Below the pieces are notes generated by a model. That model saw only the letters and a program-made list of their open reading frames with translations, did no database searches and was not told the origin of the DNA. Source: Chromatiales bacterium (GTDB taxonomy: Bacteria > Pseudomonadota > Gammaproteobacteria > SZUA-152). Taken from it: a stretch of DNA of 41,243 nucleotides. Below are positions 8,459 through 17,459 of the stretch, one piece after another. The position numbers were made by a program, and so were the translations under genes. The DNA lies in contig JALSGT010000150.1 of the NCBI GenBank assembly GCA_026982555.1, positions 1 to 41,243 on the forward strand, given 5' to 3'. Position 1 is the first letter of the stretch. Each line of letters begins with the position of its first letter.

Positions 8459-9667
8459 ATGATTATTCACGCCGATATGGATGCCTTTTTTGCCTCGGTG
8501 GAAATCCGTGAGCAACCGGCACTGCGTGGCAGGCCTGTGGTCGTCGGTGGACGGGCAGAAAGCCGGGGGGTGATCGCGGCAGCCAGTTATGCCGCACGGC
8601 AATATGGCATTCGCAGTGCTATGCCCACGGCAACAGCACTCAAGCGCTGTCCCGAACTGGTTGTTTTACCAGGACGCATGGCTCTGTACAGCGAGGTTTC
8701 GCGGCACATTCAGAATATTTTTGCCCGCTACACACCTCTCATCGAACCCCTGTCGCTGGACGAAGCCTTTCTCGATGTCAACGCCAGCACCGCATTATTC
8801 GGCTCCGCTCAACACATTGCCCGTGACATCAAACAAGCTGTGCTGGATGAACTGCAACTGGTGGTCTCCATCGGCGTAGCGCCCAACAAATTTGTCGCCA
8901 AGATCGCCTCGGATGTGCAAAAACCCGATGGTTTTGTGGTGGTGGAAGCCGCAGACATACAGACATTTCTCGACCCGCTGCCGGTGTCTCGCTTATGGGG
9001 TGTCGGCAAGGTGACGGAGAAAAAGCTCCACACCCGACAGATTCACAGCATTGCAGATTTACGCCATGCCCCCGAATCGTTCATCCGTCAGCATTTCGGC
9101 CAATACGGCGAGCAACTGCGACAACTGGCCCGGGGCTATGACCCGCGCGCAGTGATTACCGAACGCGATGCCAAATCCATTTCCCACGAAACCACCTTTG
9201 CGCAAGACATCAATGATGTAGAAGTTTTGCGCGGCGCACTCTCCAGCCTCACCGAACAGGTCGCCTGGCGTATGCGCCGTCAGAACGTGAAAGGTCGCAC
9301 TGTGCAGCTCAAATTACGCTTCGATGATTTTCACACCATCACCCGCGCCCACAGTCTCAGCGCCGCCACACATCATACCCGCGACGTGTGGCGCACTGTC
9401 CTGCAATTACTGAACAAGGAAATAACCAGTGGCCTGCCGCCCATTCGGCTCATTGGCATGGGAGTGGGGGGATTTGATACCAATGAACCTCATGAACAAC
9501 TCGGCCTGTTTGATACACCACAGACTGATGATGCAACCCCAGGCATCGCCCATGACAAGGCCGGAGGCATCGATAAAGTCACCGATGACATCAACCGCCG
9601 TTTTGGTAACACGTTGTTATTACGCGCCCGGGGACTGCGGCGGCCACGACCTGCATCCACACGCTGA
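8459..9667 (+). CDS. dinB: DNA polymerase IV (Y-family translesion polymerase)
   Basis: The protein opens with IIHADMDAFFASVE, whose aspartates bind the catalytic metal ions. SLDEAFLDV near residue 100 supplies the other acidic residues. YAARQYGIRSAMP (finger), SIGVAPNKFVAKIASD (palm) and GVGKVTEKKL (thumb helix-hairpin-helix) follow in order. The little-finger domain runs from about 235 to 340. At 402 residues it is about 50 longer than E. coli Pol IV. The extra tail starts with EQLGLFD near residue 346, which fits the beta-clamp binding consensus, and then continues for about 50 residues. It copies across damaged bases. No convincing LexA box lies before it, so SOS control is not evident from sequence. 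Confidence 0.96.
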   Translation: MIIHADMDAFFASVEIREQPALRGRPVVVGGRAESRGVIAAASYAARQYGIRSAMPTATALKRCPELVVLPGRMALYSEVSRHIQNIFARYTPLIEPLSLDEAFLDVNASTALFGSAQHIARDIKQAVLDELQLVVSIGVAPNKFVAKIASDVQKPDGFVVVEAADIQTFLDPLPVSRLWGVGKVTEKKLHTRQIHSIADLRHAPESFIRQHFGQYGEQLRQLARGYDPRAVITERDAKSISHETTFAQDINDVEVLRGALSSLTEQVAWRMRRQNVKGRTVQLKLRFDDFHTITRAHSLSAATHHTRDVWRTVLQLLNKEITSGLPPIRLIGMGVGGFDTNEPHEQLGLFDTPQTDDATPGIAHDKAGGIDKVTDDINRRFGNTLLLRARGLRRPRPASTR

Positions 9668-9681
9668 TTCAAAACTGTTAA

Positions 9682-9705
9682 TGTGAATTAAGCGCTTAAT
9701 TCACA
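9682..9705. promoter_or_regulatory. perfect 24-bp palindrome (TGTGAATTAAGC half-site)
   Basis: TGTGAATTAAGC is followed immediately by its exact reverse complement, giving an unbroken 24-bp palindrome between the dinB stop and the next start codon (21 bp upstream of that ATG). There is no T tract on either strand, so it does not look like an intrinsic terminator. A dimeric repressor site for the downstream membrane protein gene is the simplest reading. Confidence 0.5.
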
Positions 9706-9726
9706 CACAGCCAACAGGAACGCATC

Positions 9727-10182
9727 ATGACTATCATTCCCGACATTAGCGATAACTCACCGGCTGAAGGTGATTTACAAATCTATAACACCTTGCTCCA
9801 GCTCTGGCAGGCAGAAAACCCGATCAAAACCATCAAACTGCAATTTTTACTGGCCAGCAATGCCGGGTTATTAGGCTTTTTGTCGTTGCAGAATGACAAC
9901 TTAACGTTACTGGCCACTGGTGGTGTTGTGCTTAATATCATCTGGCTGCTTTCAATTGGCCGTACGTCATTGTTTCAAAAGGCCTGGAAAAACAAACTGA
10001 ATGATATTGCACAGCGACATCCTGACGATGCGCGCTTTCAGGTGCTCGACATCACATCCGCAGAAAAGCGCGCACCGGCCTGGCTGCGCGTTATTGGTGG
10101 AGTCTCCTCCCGGTATTATTTGCTTGGTACGCCCGCCGGACTGGCAGTGGCCTGGCTGGCCATTGCCATGACTCGGCTTTAA
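9727..10182 (+). CDS. small membrane protein of unknown function
   Basis: I do not recognise a named family with certainty. The 151-residue protein has a soluble N-terminus (1-35) containing DLQIYNTLLQLWQAENPIKT, two closely spaced hydrophobic segments (about 38-58 and 60-78), and a basic soluble stretch (80-125). A last hydrophobic helix (about 128-147) ends at the C-terminus. AGGAA seven bases before the ATG supports the start. It is preceded by a perfect 24-bp palindrome that could be its operator, and it converges with the DUF2892 gene nine bases away. The layout resembles small multi-helix sensor or effector membrane proteins, but no function can be assigned. Confidence 0.8.
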   Translation: MTIIPDISDNSPAEGDLQIYNTLLQLWQAENPIKTIKLQFLLASNAGLLGFLSLQNDNLTLLATGGVVLNIIWLLSIGRTSLFQKAWKNKLNDIAQRHPDDARFQVLDITSAEKRAPAWLRVIGGVSSRYYLLGTPAGLAVAWLAIAMTRL

Positions 10183-10191
10183 TGCGGGTTA

Positions 10192-10389
10192 TTACTCGCT
10201 TTTTTCTGTGCCACGAGTATTGAGACCGATTATCGGATACAAAGGACACCAGTTAATCAACCCCGTAGCCAGCGGCACAATACCAATCCAGCCCCATACA
10301 CCAATCACATCAGTTACCGTTAGACCAATCAGTGCGGCACCCACTACAATACGTAATATTTTATCAATACCACCCACATTCAGGTTCAT
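10192..10389 (-). CDS. DUF2892 family (YgaP-type transmembrane) protein
   Basis: This 65-residue protein begins with NVGGIDKILRIVVGAALIG and continues with a second hydrophobic stretch ending LATGLINWCPLYPIIGLNT. This is the full DUF2892 signature, the membrane domain also found fused to rhodanese in YgaP. It forms a two-helix hairpin in the inner membrane with a conserved Cys-Pro near the end. AGGAG before the ATG supports the start. The gene lies 73 bases downstream of a Crp/Fnr regulator gene on the same strand, a common pairing, and a short palindrome between them may be that regulator's site. The biochemical role is not known. Confidence 0.9.
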   Translation of the reverse strand: MNLNVGGIDKILRIVVGAALIGLTVTDVIGVWGWIGIVPLATGLINWCPLYPIIGLNTRGTEKSE

Positions 10390-10453
10390 TTCCCATCTCC
10401 TTTATTTAAAAACAACTCCACCTGAAAAATAAAACATTCACACCGAAATAGCA

Positions 10454-10466
10454 GTGACAATGTCAC
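10454..10466 (-). promoter_or_regulatory. candidate Crp/Fnr-type operator (GTGACAATGTCAC)
   Basis: A perfect 13-bp palindrome, GTGACA-A-TGTCAC, overlaps the end of the Crp/Fnr gene and lies about 65-77 bp upstream of the DUF2892 start codon. TGTCAC/GTGACA arms resemble the half-sites of Crp-fold regulators. Use by the adjacent regulator is an inference from position. Confidence 0.35.
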
Positions 10467-11131
10467 ACAGAGCTGGCGGCTATTTCGGCCAAAACCTGCC
10501 GCTGCCGCAAATGAATACAGCCTCGCTGTAATGCCAGCCAGCCATGGCGCTCAAACTCCTTTAACAAACGACTCACCACCTCACGAGCCGTACCCAGCTC
10601 GCGTGCCAGCACCTGATGGGTGGCGTGTACCACATCATCGGCATCCGTCATCGTCAACAATAACCGTGCCAGGCGAGCATCCATGCGCCCAAAGGCGATA
10701 GCATCGATCAGCATCACCAAAGAGGTCACCCGCTCACCATACGTCGCAAAAACAAACTCACGAAACGCAGGGACTGCCAAAGCCTGCTGAAAAGCTGACA
10801 ATGGAATACTAACGGCTTCCACAGCCGTCTCGGTAATGGCTTCAGCATGATAAAACTCACTGGACAACAGACAGGCGGTGGTCAATACACATGACTGCCC
10901 TGCCTCCACACGGTACAGCACAATCTCCTTGCCCGACTCAGAAAGCTTTTGCACCCGCACCGAGCCTGCCAATACCAACAAATAATTCTGACAAACATCG
11001 CCCTCATGAAACACAGCAACCCCGGCAGGCAAGGACAACGTCCTGGCCGTTGCCAGCGTCGTCAACCAGGCATCATCGTCAATGGATTGCAATGCAGGAA
11101 AGTGGTCAAGCCATGTGGTATCAATGGTCAT
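10463..11131 (-). CDS. Crp/Fnr family transcriptional regulator
   Basis: The N-terminal half is a cyclic-nucleotide-binding-type beta roll: LPAGVAVFHEGD and YLLVLAGSVRVQKLSESGKEIVLYRVEAGQSC. A long dimerisation helix follows (about 130-160). The C-terminal winged helix contains HQVLARELGTAREVVSRLLKEFERHGWL, with recognition helix TAREVVSRLLKEF typical of Fnr-like proteins. The N-terminal four-cysteine iron-sulfur motif of true FNR is absent, so oxygen sensing by that route is unlikely. The family often controls a following DUF2892 gene, as seen here. The ORF track begins at a TTG (11140). The ATG at 11131 is three codons later, and neither has a clear ribosome site. Confidence 0.9.
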   Translation of the reverse strand: MTIDTTWLDHFPALQSIDDDAWLTTLATARTLSLPAGVAVFHEGDVCQNYLLVLAGSVRVQKLSESGKEIVLYRVEAGQSCVLTTACLLSSEFYHAEAITETAVEAVSIPLSAFQQALAVPAFREFVFATYGERVTSLVMLIDAIAFGRMDARLARLLLTMTDADDVVHATHQVLARELGTAREVVSRLLKEFERHGWLALQRGCIHLRQRQVLAEIAASSV

Positions 11132-11165
11132 AGCGCTCAAAAATGCCGCAAAATCAGTGGAAAAA

Positions 11166-11543
11166 TCAAAAAAAGGCGAGTGGGTTTTTACTCATAGCCA
11201 CCGCGACAATATAAGCAAACACCAGCATTGCCGCCAGCCACGCCAACACACGCACACGCTTGCTGCGCCCCGCCCGCAATGCCACCACCCCCAGAACAAT
11301 ATACACCAGCAGCGCCACGATTTTTGCCAAAAGCCACGGCAACTGCAATGCTGCCCAGCCCCATTGGGATACCAAAGCGATGGCACTGACCAACAACACC
11401 GTATCCACCACATGTGGAACAACTTTCACCATACGCGCCTGCAACCAGACCGACCCGCGTATCATCAAAATGCCACGAATAAAAAACCCGCCACCACTCA
11501 GCACGGCACAAGCCACATGCAACCACTTGACACTTTCCATCAT
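11166..11543 (-). CDS. SirB family integral membrane protein
   Basis: From the chosen start the protein is about 125 residues with four hydrophobic helices. It begins MMESVKWLHVACAVLSGGGFFIRGIL, which matches the first helix of SirB2-type proteins, and has the family's PHVVDTVLLVSAI and WLLAKIVALLVYIVLGV helices. The function of the family is not known. The start at 11543 is preferred over the ORF-track start at 11585 because its A is the last base of the preceding cysteine-rich gene's TGA, giving a one-base coupling, and because family members begin at this point. It lies in line with the Crp/Fnr and DUF2892 genes. Confidence 0.82.
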   Translation of the reverse strand: MMESVKWLHVACAVLSGGGFFIRGILMIRGSVWLQARMVKVVPHVVDTVLLVSAIALVSQWGWAALQLPWLLAKIVALLVYIVLGVVALRAGRSKRVRVLAWLAAMLVFAYIVAVAMSKNPLAFF

Positions 11544-11779
11544 CAATGGCGCAACCGGTATATCTGCCACTGATGCTGTCGGCAATTGTATTCACTGCGC
11601 AAAACCTGCAAGCAGGTGACGCACAAACAGCCATCAAACTGTGTACTCACGTACTCTGTTTGCTCCGGGGACAGATAAACGGTTTGACATTGGCACAATA
11701 AAATTGAACCCGCCTTGCATTCAAATTCCGTATTGCAACGGGGGCAGCGCCTGGTTTCGTGTTTGTGAGCTGTTGGCAT
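11543..11779 (-). CDS. cysteine-rich CWC-type small protein
   Basis: A 78-residue protein contains CPRCNTEFECKAGS followed by CQC, matching the Cys_rich_CWC family in which CWC is usual. The second half adds CLCVTCLQVLRSEYNC, giving nine cysteines in all and a likely zinc-ribbon-like metal site. Proteins of this family are small, cytoplasmic and of unknown function. The gene is the first of a minus-strand group with the SirB-like and Crp/Fnr genes. The one-base stop/start overlap with the SirB gene suggests co-translation. Confidence 0.8.
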   Translation of the reverse strand: MPTAHKHETRRCPRCNTEFECKAGSILLCQCQTVYLSPEQTEYVSTQFDGCLCVTCLQVLRSEYNCRQHQWQIYRLRH

Positions 11780-11942
11780 GATGTTTATTGTATGTCGTAG
11801 AGTGAATCAGTGGTAGCGCGGGCTCCAGCATGGAATTTACACACATTTCGAACTGCATGCACAGCGAGAAGGATCTTGCAGGTGGTTCACCCGAAGGGGC
11901 ATGCTCCATACATATCACCATTAATTACCCTGGAACCCGCTG

Positions 11943-12004
11943 CAATTTTATACATAACAGTGGGTCACCCTCTAAATGTGAGCGGTCGACTGCGGAATTT
12001 CGGA
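11943..12004. repeat. doubtful third copy of the 4051/19586 repeat (right end only)
   Basis: GGTCGACTGCGGAATTT here matches the right end of the MITE-like element (GTCAACTGCGGAATTT) at 15 of 16 bases. The preceding AATTTTAT and CACCCTCTAAA loosely follow copy 2. The other end was not found, so this may be a truncated copy or chance similarity. Confidence 0.35.
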
Positions 12005-12478
12005 TCATGTGTTTTTCCTACCCAGACGCTCAACAACCTTTTCCATAACATCCACAGGCGGCACCACACCAGACTTACTGACAATAACGCCCAGAGAAGT
12101 TCCTTCCGCGACAACCCTGTCTCCCACGATAAACGTATGCACCATTTGAAACGACCGCTCATCCCAGCCTGTTATTTCCATTTTAATTTCGTACTTTTGA
12201 AATAAAGTTAATGCCTTTTTATATTTCATTGTGTGTTCGGAAATCACGGGCGTCCATTTTTCAACAATCATTGTTTTAGCCAGCCCGGTTCTGATAAACA
12301 TATCGACCCGGGTTAAATCGCATATTGTCAAATACCGTCCATTATTCATATGCAAATTAATATCAATATCATTAGGAAGGACTCTCAGACTCAACGTGTT
12401 TTTGGGCCTTTCGACGGGAAGGTCCGGCTTGAAAAATGATCCCGCCAAAAGAATAATCATTCGCAAAATCAGATTCAT
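12005..12478 (-). CDS. 4HBT-type acyl-CoA thioesterase-like protein
   Basis: This 157-residue protein has the hot-dog fold signature NDIDINLHMNNGRYLTICDLTRVDM. In this thioesterase subgroup (resembling eukaryotic THEM6-like and bacterial 4HBT_2 proteins) the conserved Asp and the HMNNxRY helix form the active site. A short hydrophobic N-terminus (residues 3-16) may anchor it to the membrane. It likely hydrolyses or binds an acyl-CoA, but the substrate is not readable. It stands alone on the minus strand, divergent from the lipoprotein cytochrome gene with a 180-base gap between them. Confidence 0.85.
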   Translation of the reverse strand: MNLILRMIILLAGSFFKPDLPVERPKNTLSLRVLPNDIDINLHMNNGRYLTICDLTRVDMFIRTGLAKTMIVEKWTPVISEHTMKYKKALTLFQKYEIKMEITGWDERSFQMVHTFIVGDRVVAEGTSLGVIVSKSGVVPPVDVMEKVVERLGRKNT

Positions 12479-12658
12479 AGCAAACCCTTGCCGCCTTTTT
12501 TACACATATGTTTCTCCATAAAGCGGACGTATTTTGCACCCATTTCCGGCTTGGGTGCCCGTGATGAAAAAATCATCAGCTATATTGCAATTCCTGATAA
12601 AATTAGTAACCATTAGGCGGTTATTAAACTCACAAAATATATGGATGGGCAGAAGAAA

Positions 12659-12970
12659 ATGAAGAAAAAAATATTATGCGTTGCGGCAGCTGTTGTTTTA
12701 AGTGGTTGCTCCGGCTCCAAGGACTACACACCAGCAGCGGGAGCATCAGGCAAGGACATCTTCGCACAAGCCTGTGTAGGCTGCCATGCATCCATCAACG
12801 AGACCGAACTAACCACTTTTTGGGAAATTACGGCTGAAAATGCAAATGCCGCTTATGTCTCAGCAAAAATAACCCAGGGCAGCATGAGAATGCCCTCCTT
12901 TCCGAATATCAAGGGTGCAGAGTTAGAAGCAATCACCACCTTCGTATTGGAACACAATAAGAGCAAATAG
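12659..12970 (+). CDS. small lipoprotein cytochrome c
   Basis: From the chosen start the protein is 103 residues. A lipoprotein signal (MKKKILCVAAAVVLSGC) ends in a lipobox, so the mature N-terminal Cys would be lipidated. A single heme site CVGCH follows about 25 residues later, and MRMPSFPN supplies a methionine for the distal ligand, as in class I cytochromes. The last helix, ELEAITTFVLEHNK, is typical too. It is a membrane-tethered periplasmic electron carrier. The ORF track starts six codons earlier. The ATG at 12659 fits the signal peptide better, although the AGAAG upstream is weak. There is no obvious partner next to it. Confidence 0.88.
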   Translation: MKKKILCVAAAVVLSGCSGSKDYTPAAGASGKDIFAQACVGCHASINETELTTFWEITAENANAAYVSAKITQGSMRMPSFPNIKGAELEAITTFVLEHNKSK

Positions 12971-13084
12971 ATTTTCTTTGGCTGTTACATCAACCGAACC
13001 ATCATGTTGATATCAGCTGTAAAACGTCACTTGCCAGTACCACGGCAACATATCCCCCCGACATATCGGAATGACGATATTTGT

Positions 13085-13131
13085 AACGGTTTACGGGAAA
13101 TTGTGCATTCAGTTTAGTAAACCGTTTTTTT
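13085..13131 (+). terminator. rho-independent terminator after the cytochrome gene
   Basis: AACGGTTTAC and GTAAACCGTT form a 10-bp perfect stem around a 22-base loop, and seven T residues follow. It ends transcription from the lipoprotein cytochrome gene and sits right at the stop codon of the convergent mutarotase gene. The long loop lowers confidence a little. Confidence 0.6.
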
Positions 13132-14044
13132 ATAAACCAATAATCTGGCTCAGTGTGTGTGTTTCACCAGGTGCAAGGTGACGCACATCGTCAACGGCGT
13201 TTGCTGTTTCGATGCAGACCATTTGTCGATAACCGTCATCGGGAAAGTCCGCCATGGCTTTGGCTTTGTTTTCCCAGGGATTCCACACGACGGTGGTATG
13301 ACTACCGCTTCTTTTGATGTAGATTTGTCGCAATAACTGCGCATCAAAAATGGCGCAGATACCTTCTGTACAGGTATCTTCAGTATCGAAATAAATGCGA
13401 TCCACTTCTTCTCTAATATAGACAGCATCGTTTTGTTGTTTTATCCGGTTGCCGTCCAGCTGGTCGATATAATGACGCCCGAGTAAGCCGTCAATGTGTA
13501 TTTTTTTGACATCACCAACCGCAAAATAGCTGTGTAACGCTCCTCCGGCAGTGAAGGTTTTTTCACCTGTGTTGCGACTTGTCAATTCGATGGTTAATTC
13601 TGTGCCCACAGTAATGGTTAAGTTCAATTCAAAGGCATGCGGCCACAATGCGCGGGTGGCAGAGGTATCATTCAGTTGTAACTGCAACAAGGTGCTGCCA
13701 TCCGGCAATGTTTTTGTTGTGCTCACTTGCCATTCCATGGTGCGGGCAAAACCATGCTGCGGTTTGTGTTTGTCGATGGCGTGCGGCCCGAACCAGGGCC
13801 AGATTATCGGTACACCGCCGCGAATGGCTTTGTCGTGTTGAAATTGTGCCAACGAACTCGTCCATAATACCGGTTTGCTGCCCTGGGGCTGAAATGCGGT
13901 GATGTGGCCACCGTGCAGATAGACTTCTGCTGCCGCCAGCCCATTGGCGATTTGCACACAGGGCAGGCCGTTTTCACCTGCCTGAAATCTCAACTGGTCC
14001 GCCAGTGCAAACTGCGCATTCAATGCTTCAATGTGATTTGCCAT
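13130..14044 (-). CDS. D-hexose-6-phosphate mutarotase (YeaD/aldose 1-epimerase-like)
   Basis: The protein has the galactose-mutarotase fold sequences YLHGGHITAFQPQG, IRGGVPIIWPWFGPH and HGFARTMEWQV. The histidine in HGFAR is a proposed catalytic residue, and the glutamate in MVCIETANA is the partner near the C-terminus. WNPWENKAKAMADFPDDGYRQMVCIE is the strongest family block. It interconverts alpha and beta anomers of hexose 6-phosphates in the cytoplasm. The start at 14044 is chosen because GGAGG lies five bases before the ATG. The ORF track extends 15 codons further without a ribosome site. It is divergent from valS with about 160 bases between the starts. Confidence 0.92.
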   Translation of the reverse strand: MANHIEALNAQFALADQLRFQAGENGLPCVQIANGLAAAEVYLHGGHITAFQPQGSKPVLWTSSLAQFQHDKAIRGGVPIIWPWFGPHAIDKHKPQHGFARTMEWQVSTTKTLPDGSTLLQLQLNDTSATRALWPHAFELNLTITVGTELTIELTSRNTGEKTFTAGGALHSYFAVGDVKKIHIDGLLGRHYIDQLDGNRIKQQNDAVYIREEVDRIYFDTEDTCTEGICAIFDAQLLRQIYIKRSGSHTTVVWNPWENKAKAMADFPDDGYRQMVCIETANAVDDVRHLAPGETHTLSQIIGL

Positions 14045-14202
14045 GTTACCTCCCCATGCTTGCAGGTCATACCATGAGCATAGCGGCACACCTGCTGTTC
14101 CTGTTGATCAATTTCTCATTGGCAGGCAATACCCACCCTGGTCGCCGTTCTTCGGTATAATGCGTCCCTTTTTACGCAGCCTCACTCGGCGGTCAACAAT
14201 CC

Positions 14203-17031
14203 ATGGAAAAAACGTACAACCCCCACGCCATCGAACAAAAATGGTACGAGACCTGGGAAAAAGAAGGCCATTTCGCCCCTTCCGGCGAGGGCAGTCCCTA
14301 TAGCATCATGATCCCGCCGCCCAATGTCACTGGCAATCTGCACATGGGCCACGGTTTCAACAATACCGTGATGGATACCCTGATCCGCTACCACCGCATG
14401 AAGGGTGATAACACCCTGTGGCAACCGGGCACGGATCACGCGGGCATTGCCACGCAAATGGTGGTGGAGCGCCAGCTCAATGCAGAGGGTAAAACCCGCC
14501 ACGACCTGGGGCGTGATGATTTTATCAAACGTATCTGGGAATGGCGCGAAGAATCCGGGGGAAATATTACCCGTCAGCTGCGCCGCATGGGGTCGTCTCT
14601 GGACTGGGCTCACGAGCGCTTCACCATGGACGAAGGCATGTCTCATGCGGTGCAGGAGGTGTTTGTGCGCCTGCACGAAGAAGGGCTGATTTACCGTGGC
14701 AAACGCCTGGTAAACTGGGACCCGGTGCTGCATACCGCTGTTTCTGACCTTGAAGTATTGTCCGAAGAGGAAAACGGCCACATGTGGCACATGCGTTATC
14801 CTCTGGCCGATTCACAAGGAACGGACAGCGGGCATTTAATCATTGCCACTACCCGTCCGGAAACCATGTTAGGCGATGCTGCTGTGGCGGTGCATCCTGA
14901 TGATGAGCGCTACAGCCACCTCATTGGGCAGTTTGTGACATTGCCGATTACGGGTCGCAAAATCCCGATTATCGCCGATGATTATGTCGATCCGGAATTC
15001 GGCACTGGCTGTTTGAAAATCACCCCGGCACATGATTTCAACGATTACGGTGTGTGGCAAAACCACCGTGATGAAAGCGCCATCAGTGAATTGCCCAATG
15101 GTGGACTAATCAATATTTTCACTATCGATGCAACCATTATTGGCGGCGACGATGAATACGGCGCACTGATTCCTGCCACCTATCATGGGCTGGATCGTTA
15201 TGCGGCACGCAAGCAGATCATCGCTGATCTCGATGCACAAGGCTTGCTGGAAAAAACCGAAAAACACACATTAATGGTGCCACGCGGCGACCGCTCCGGC
15301 GCGGTCATCGAGCCACTGCTCACCGACCAATGGTATGTGAAAGTCGGCCCCCTGGCGGAACCGGCCATCAAGGCAGTGGAAAATGGCGACATTAAATTTG
15401 TGCCCGATAACTGGAAAAACACCTATTTCGAGTGGATGCGCAATATCGAAGACTGGTGCATCTCGCGGCAAATCTGGTGGGGACATCGTATTCCCGCATG
15501 GTACAACGAACAGGGCGATGTGTACGTCGGTCGCAACGAAGCCGAAGTGCGCGAGAAACACGGCCTCGGCCCTGAAATTGCACTCAGTCAGGATGAGGAC
15601 GTGCTGGACACCTGGTTTTCTTCCGCACTGTGGCCCTTTTCCACCCAGGGCTGGCCGGAAAAAACACCGGAACTGGCGGCTTTTTATCCTTCTTCGGTAC
15701 TGGTCACCGGCTTCGACATCATCTTTTTCTGGGTCGCCCGTATGATCATGATGGGCCTGAAATTCACCGGCGAAGTGCCTTTCCGCGATATTTATATCCA
15801 CGGACTGGTGCGCGATGCGCACGGTCAGAAAATGTCCAAGTCCAAAGGCAATGTACTGGATCCCATTGACCTCATCGACGGCATTGATCTGGAATCACTG
15901 GTAGCCAAACGCACCACGGGGCTGATGAAACCCAAAGATGCGCCGAAAATCGAAAAACAAACCCGCAAGGATTTCCCCGACGGCATCCCCTCCTTCGGCA
16001 CCGATGCCCTGCGCTTCACTTTTGCCACACTGGCCTCCACCGGGCGCGATATTAATTTTGACCTCGGTCGCGTGGAAGGTTATCGCAATTTCTGCAACAA
16101 ACTGTGGAATGCCGCTAACTACGTGTTGATGAACACCGAAGGCAAAGACTGCGGCCAAAACGGTGGAGATGTTGAATTGTCCGCTGCCGATCAATGGATT
16201 GATGCACGTCTGCAACAGACCCAACAACAGGTCATCGATGCCTTGCAGCATTATCGCCTCGACCACGCTGCACAAGCCATTTACGATTTCACCTGGAATG
16301 AATATTGCGCCTGGTATCTGGAGCTTTCCAAGCCTGTGCTCACCAATGATGACAGCAGCGAAGCACAACTACGCGGCACCCGGCAAACGCTGGTGCGTGT
16401 GCTGGAATCCCTGTTACGCACCCTGCATCCACTGATGCCATTCATCACTGAAGAAATCTGGCAAAAAGTATCACCCCTCGCCGGATGCGAAGGTGCAACC
16501 ATCATGCGCCAGGCCTACCCGCAGCCGGACATCAGCAATGTGGACGAAACCGCCGCCCGTGAAATAGAATGGGTCAAAGCGTTTATTGTCGGCGTGCGTC
16601 AAATTCGGTCCGGCATGGACATCAAACCCGGCAAACCTTTACCGGTATTGTTACAGAATGCCAGTGATGCCGACATCAGCAACCTGAAACGCAACCGGCA
16701 CACGATTGATTTTCTGGCTCGCACTGAATCCATCAGCATACTGAATGAGGGTGACGAAGCACCCGAGTCCGCCACTGCGCTGCTGGGTGAAATGAAGTTA
16801 CTCATTCCCATGGCCGGGTTGATTGACAAAGAGGCAGAAATTGCACGACTGGCCAGGGAGATTGAAAAGAAGAAACAGGAAGTGGCACGCATTGAAGGGA
16901 AGCTTTCCAACCCGAATTTTGTCGAGCGCGCACCCAAAGCGGTCGTTGCAAAGGAGCGGGAAAAAATTGCAGTCATACAAACTGCATTAAAAAACTTTGA
17001 GGCCCAGCTGAGACGTATCCAGAAAATCTAA
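14203..17031 (+). CDS. valS: valyl-tRNA synthetase
   Basis: The 942 residues match the usual length of bacterial ValRS. The class I HIGH motif is NLHMGHG (45-51) and the KMSKS loop is [14 protein letters not shown] (about 541-554). Between them lie the editing domain with [17 protein letters not shown] and the [15 protein letters not shown] block. [24 protein letters not shown] is specific to ValRS. The C-terminal tail (about 875-942) is the coiled coil that contacts the tRNA elbow ([26 protein letters not shown]). It charges tRNA-Val and removes mischarged threonine. Upstream, no T-box-like structure was recognised. It stands as a single gene, followed by an OB-fold protein gene 52 bases later. 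Confidence 0.98.
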   Translation: MEKTYNPHAIEQKWYETWEKEGHFAPSGEGSPYSIMIPPPNVTGNLHMGHGFNNTVMDTLIRYHRMKGDNTLWQPGTDHAGIATQMVVERQLNAEGKTRHDLGRDDFIKRIWEWREESGGNITRQLRRMGSSLDWAHERFTMDEGMSHAVQEVFVRLHEEGLIYRGKRLVNWDPVLHTAVSDLEVLSEEENGHMWHMRYPLADSQGTDSGHLIIATTRPETMLGDAAVAVHPDDERYSHLIGQFVTLPITGRKIPIIADDYVDPEFGTGCLKITPAHDFNDYGVWQNHRDESAISELPNGGLINIFTIDATIIGGDDEYGALIPATYHGLDRYAARKQIIADLDAQGLLEKTEKHTLMVPRGDRSGAVIEPLLTDQWYVKVGPLAEPAIKAVENGDIKFVPDNWKNTYFEWMRNIEDWCISRQIWWGHRIPAWYNEQGDVYVGRNEAEVREKHGLGPEIALSQDEDVLDTWFSSALWPFSTQGWPEKTPELAAFYPSSVLVTGFDIIFFWVARMIMMGLKFTGEVPFRDIYIHGLVRDAHGQKMSKSKGNVLDPIDLIDGIDLESLVAKRTTGLMKPKDAPKIEKQTRKDFPDGIPSFGTDALRFTFATLASTGRDINFDLGRVEGYRNFCNKLWNAANYVLMNTEGKDCGQNGGDVELSAADQWIDARLQQTQQQVIDALQHYRLDHAAQAIYDFTWNEYCAWYLELSKPVLTNDDSSEAQLRGTRQTLVRVLESLLRTLHPLMPFITEEIWQKVSPLAGCEGATIMRQAYPQPDISNVDETAAREIEWVKAFIVGVRQIRSGMDIKPGKPLPVLLQNASDADISNLKRNRHTIDFLARTESISILNEGDEAPESATALLGEMKLLIPMAGLIDKEAEIARLAREIEKKKQEVARIEGKLSNPNFVERAPKAVVAKEREKIAVIQTALKNFEAQLRRIQKI

Positions 17032-17083
17032 GCCAGGTTATTGACCCAAAGTACCTATCAACAAGCAACAAAAGGAATGAAAG

Positions 17084-17440
17084 ATGAAAAAATTACTGAT
17101 CACCCTCGCACTGAGCCTGCTCATCAGCACATCCGCATTCGCAGCAAAAATGACGGTTGAAGAAGTCAACACGCAAATGGCACAGCTGAAAGGCCAACAG
17201 GTTACCGTAACGGGTAAGGTTGTCAAAGTGAACAACGGCATTATGAAGCGCAATTTTGTTCACATACAAGATGGCACCGGCGGGAAAAACACCAATAACC
17301 TCATCATCACCAGCAAACAAACCGCCACCGTAGGTGACAACATTACTGCCACCGGTGTCGTTGTGCTGGGCACTGATTTTGGCATGGGTTATTCATACCC
17401 CCTGCTGGTTGAACAGTCTGTCATCAACGTCAACAAATAA
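17084..17440 (+). CDS. periplasmic OB-fold (tRNA_anti-like) protein
   Basis: This 118-residue protein has a clear signal peptide (MKKLLITLALSLLISTSAFA, cleaved near AFA-AK). An OB-fold follows: GQQVTVTGKVVKVNNGIMKRNFVHIQDGTGG and GDNITATGVVVLGTDFGMGYSYPLLVEQ. The pattern fits the exported tRNA_anti-like OB proteins, often annotated as nucleic-acid-binding although the periplasmic role is unknown. AAAGGAATGAAAG before the ATG gives a ribosome site. It follows valS by 52 bases, probably by chance rather than function. A large inverted repeat begins 19 bases after the stop and may end its transcript. Confidence 0.85.
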   Translation: MKKLLITLALSLLISTSAFAAKMTVEEVNTQMAQLKGQQVTVTGKVVKVNNGIMKRNFVHIQDGTGGKNTNNLIITSKQTATVGDNITATGVVVLGTDFGMGYSYPLLVEQSVINVNK

Positions 17441-17459
17441 ATTGACACCTGGGTGACAT

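Noticed and set aside
11082-11637. Plus- and minus-strand ORFs overlapping the SirB-like gene (up to 163 aa)
   Set aside because: The SirB frame is the only one with membrane helices and a family match. The others are Cys- or His-rich shadow frames.
14182-16368. Several minus-strand ORFs of 120-200 aa opposite valS
   Set aside because: All are antisense to conserved valS motifs and lack motifs and upstream ribosome sites.
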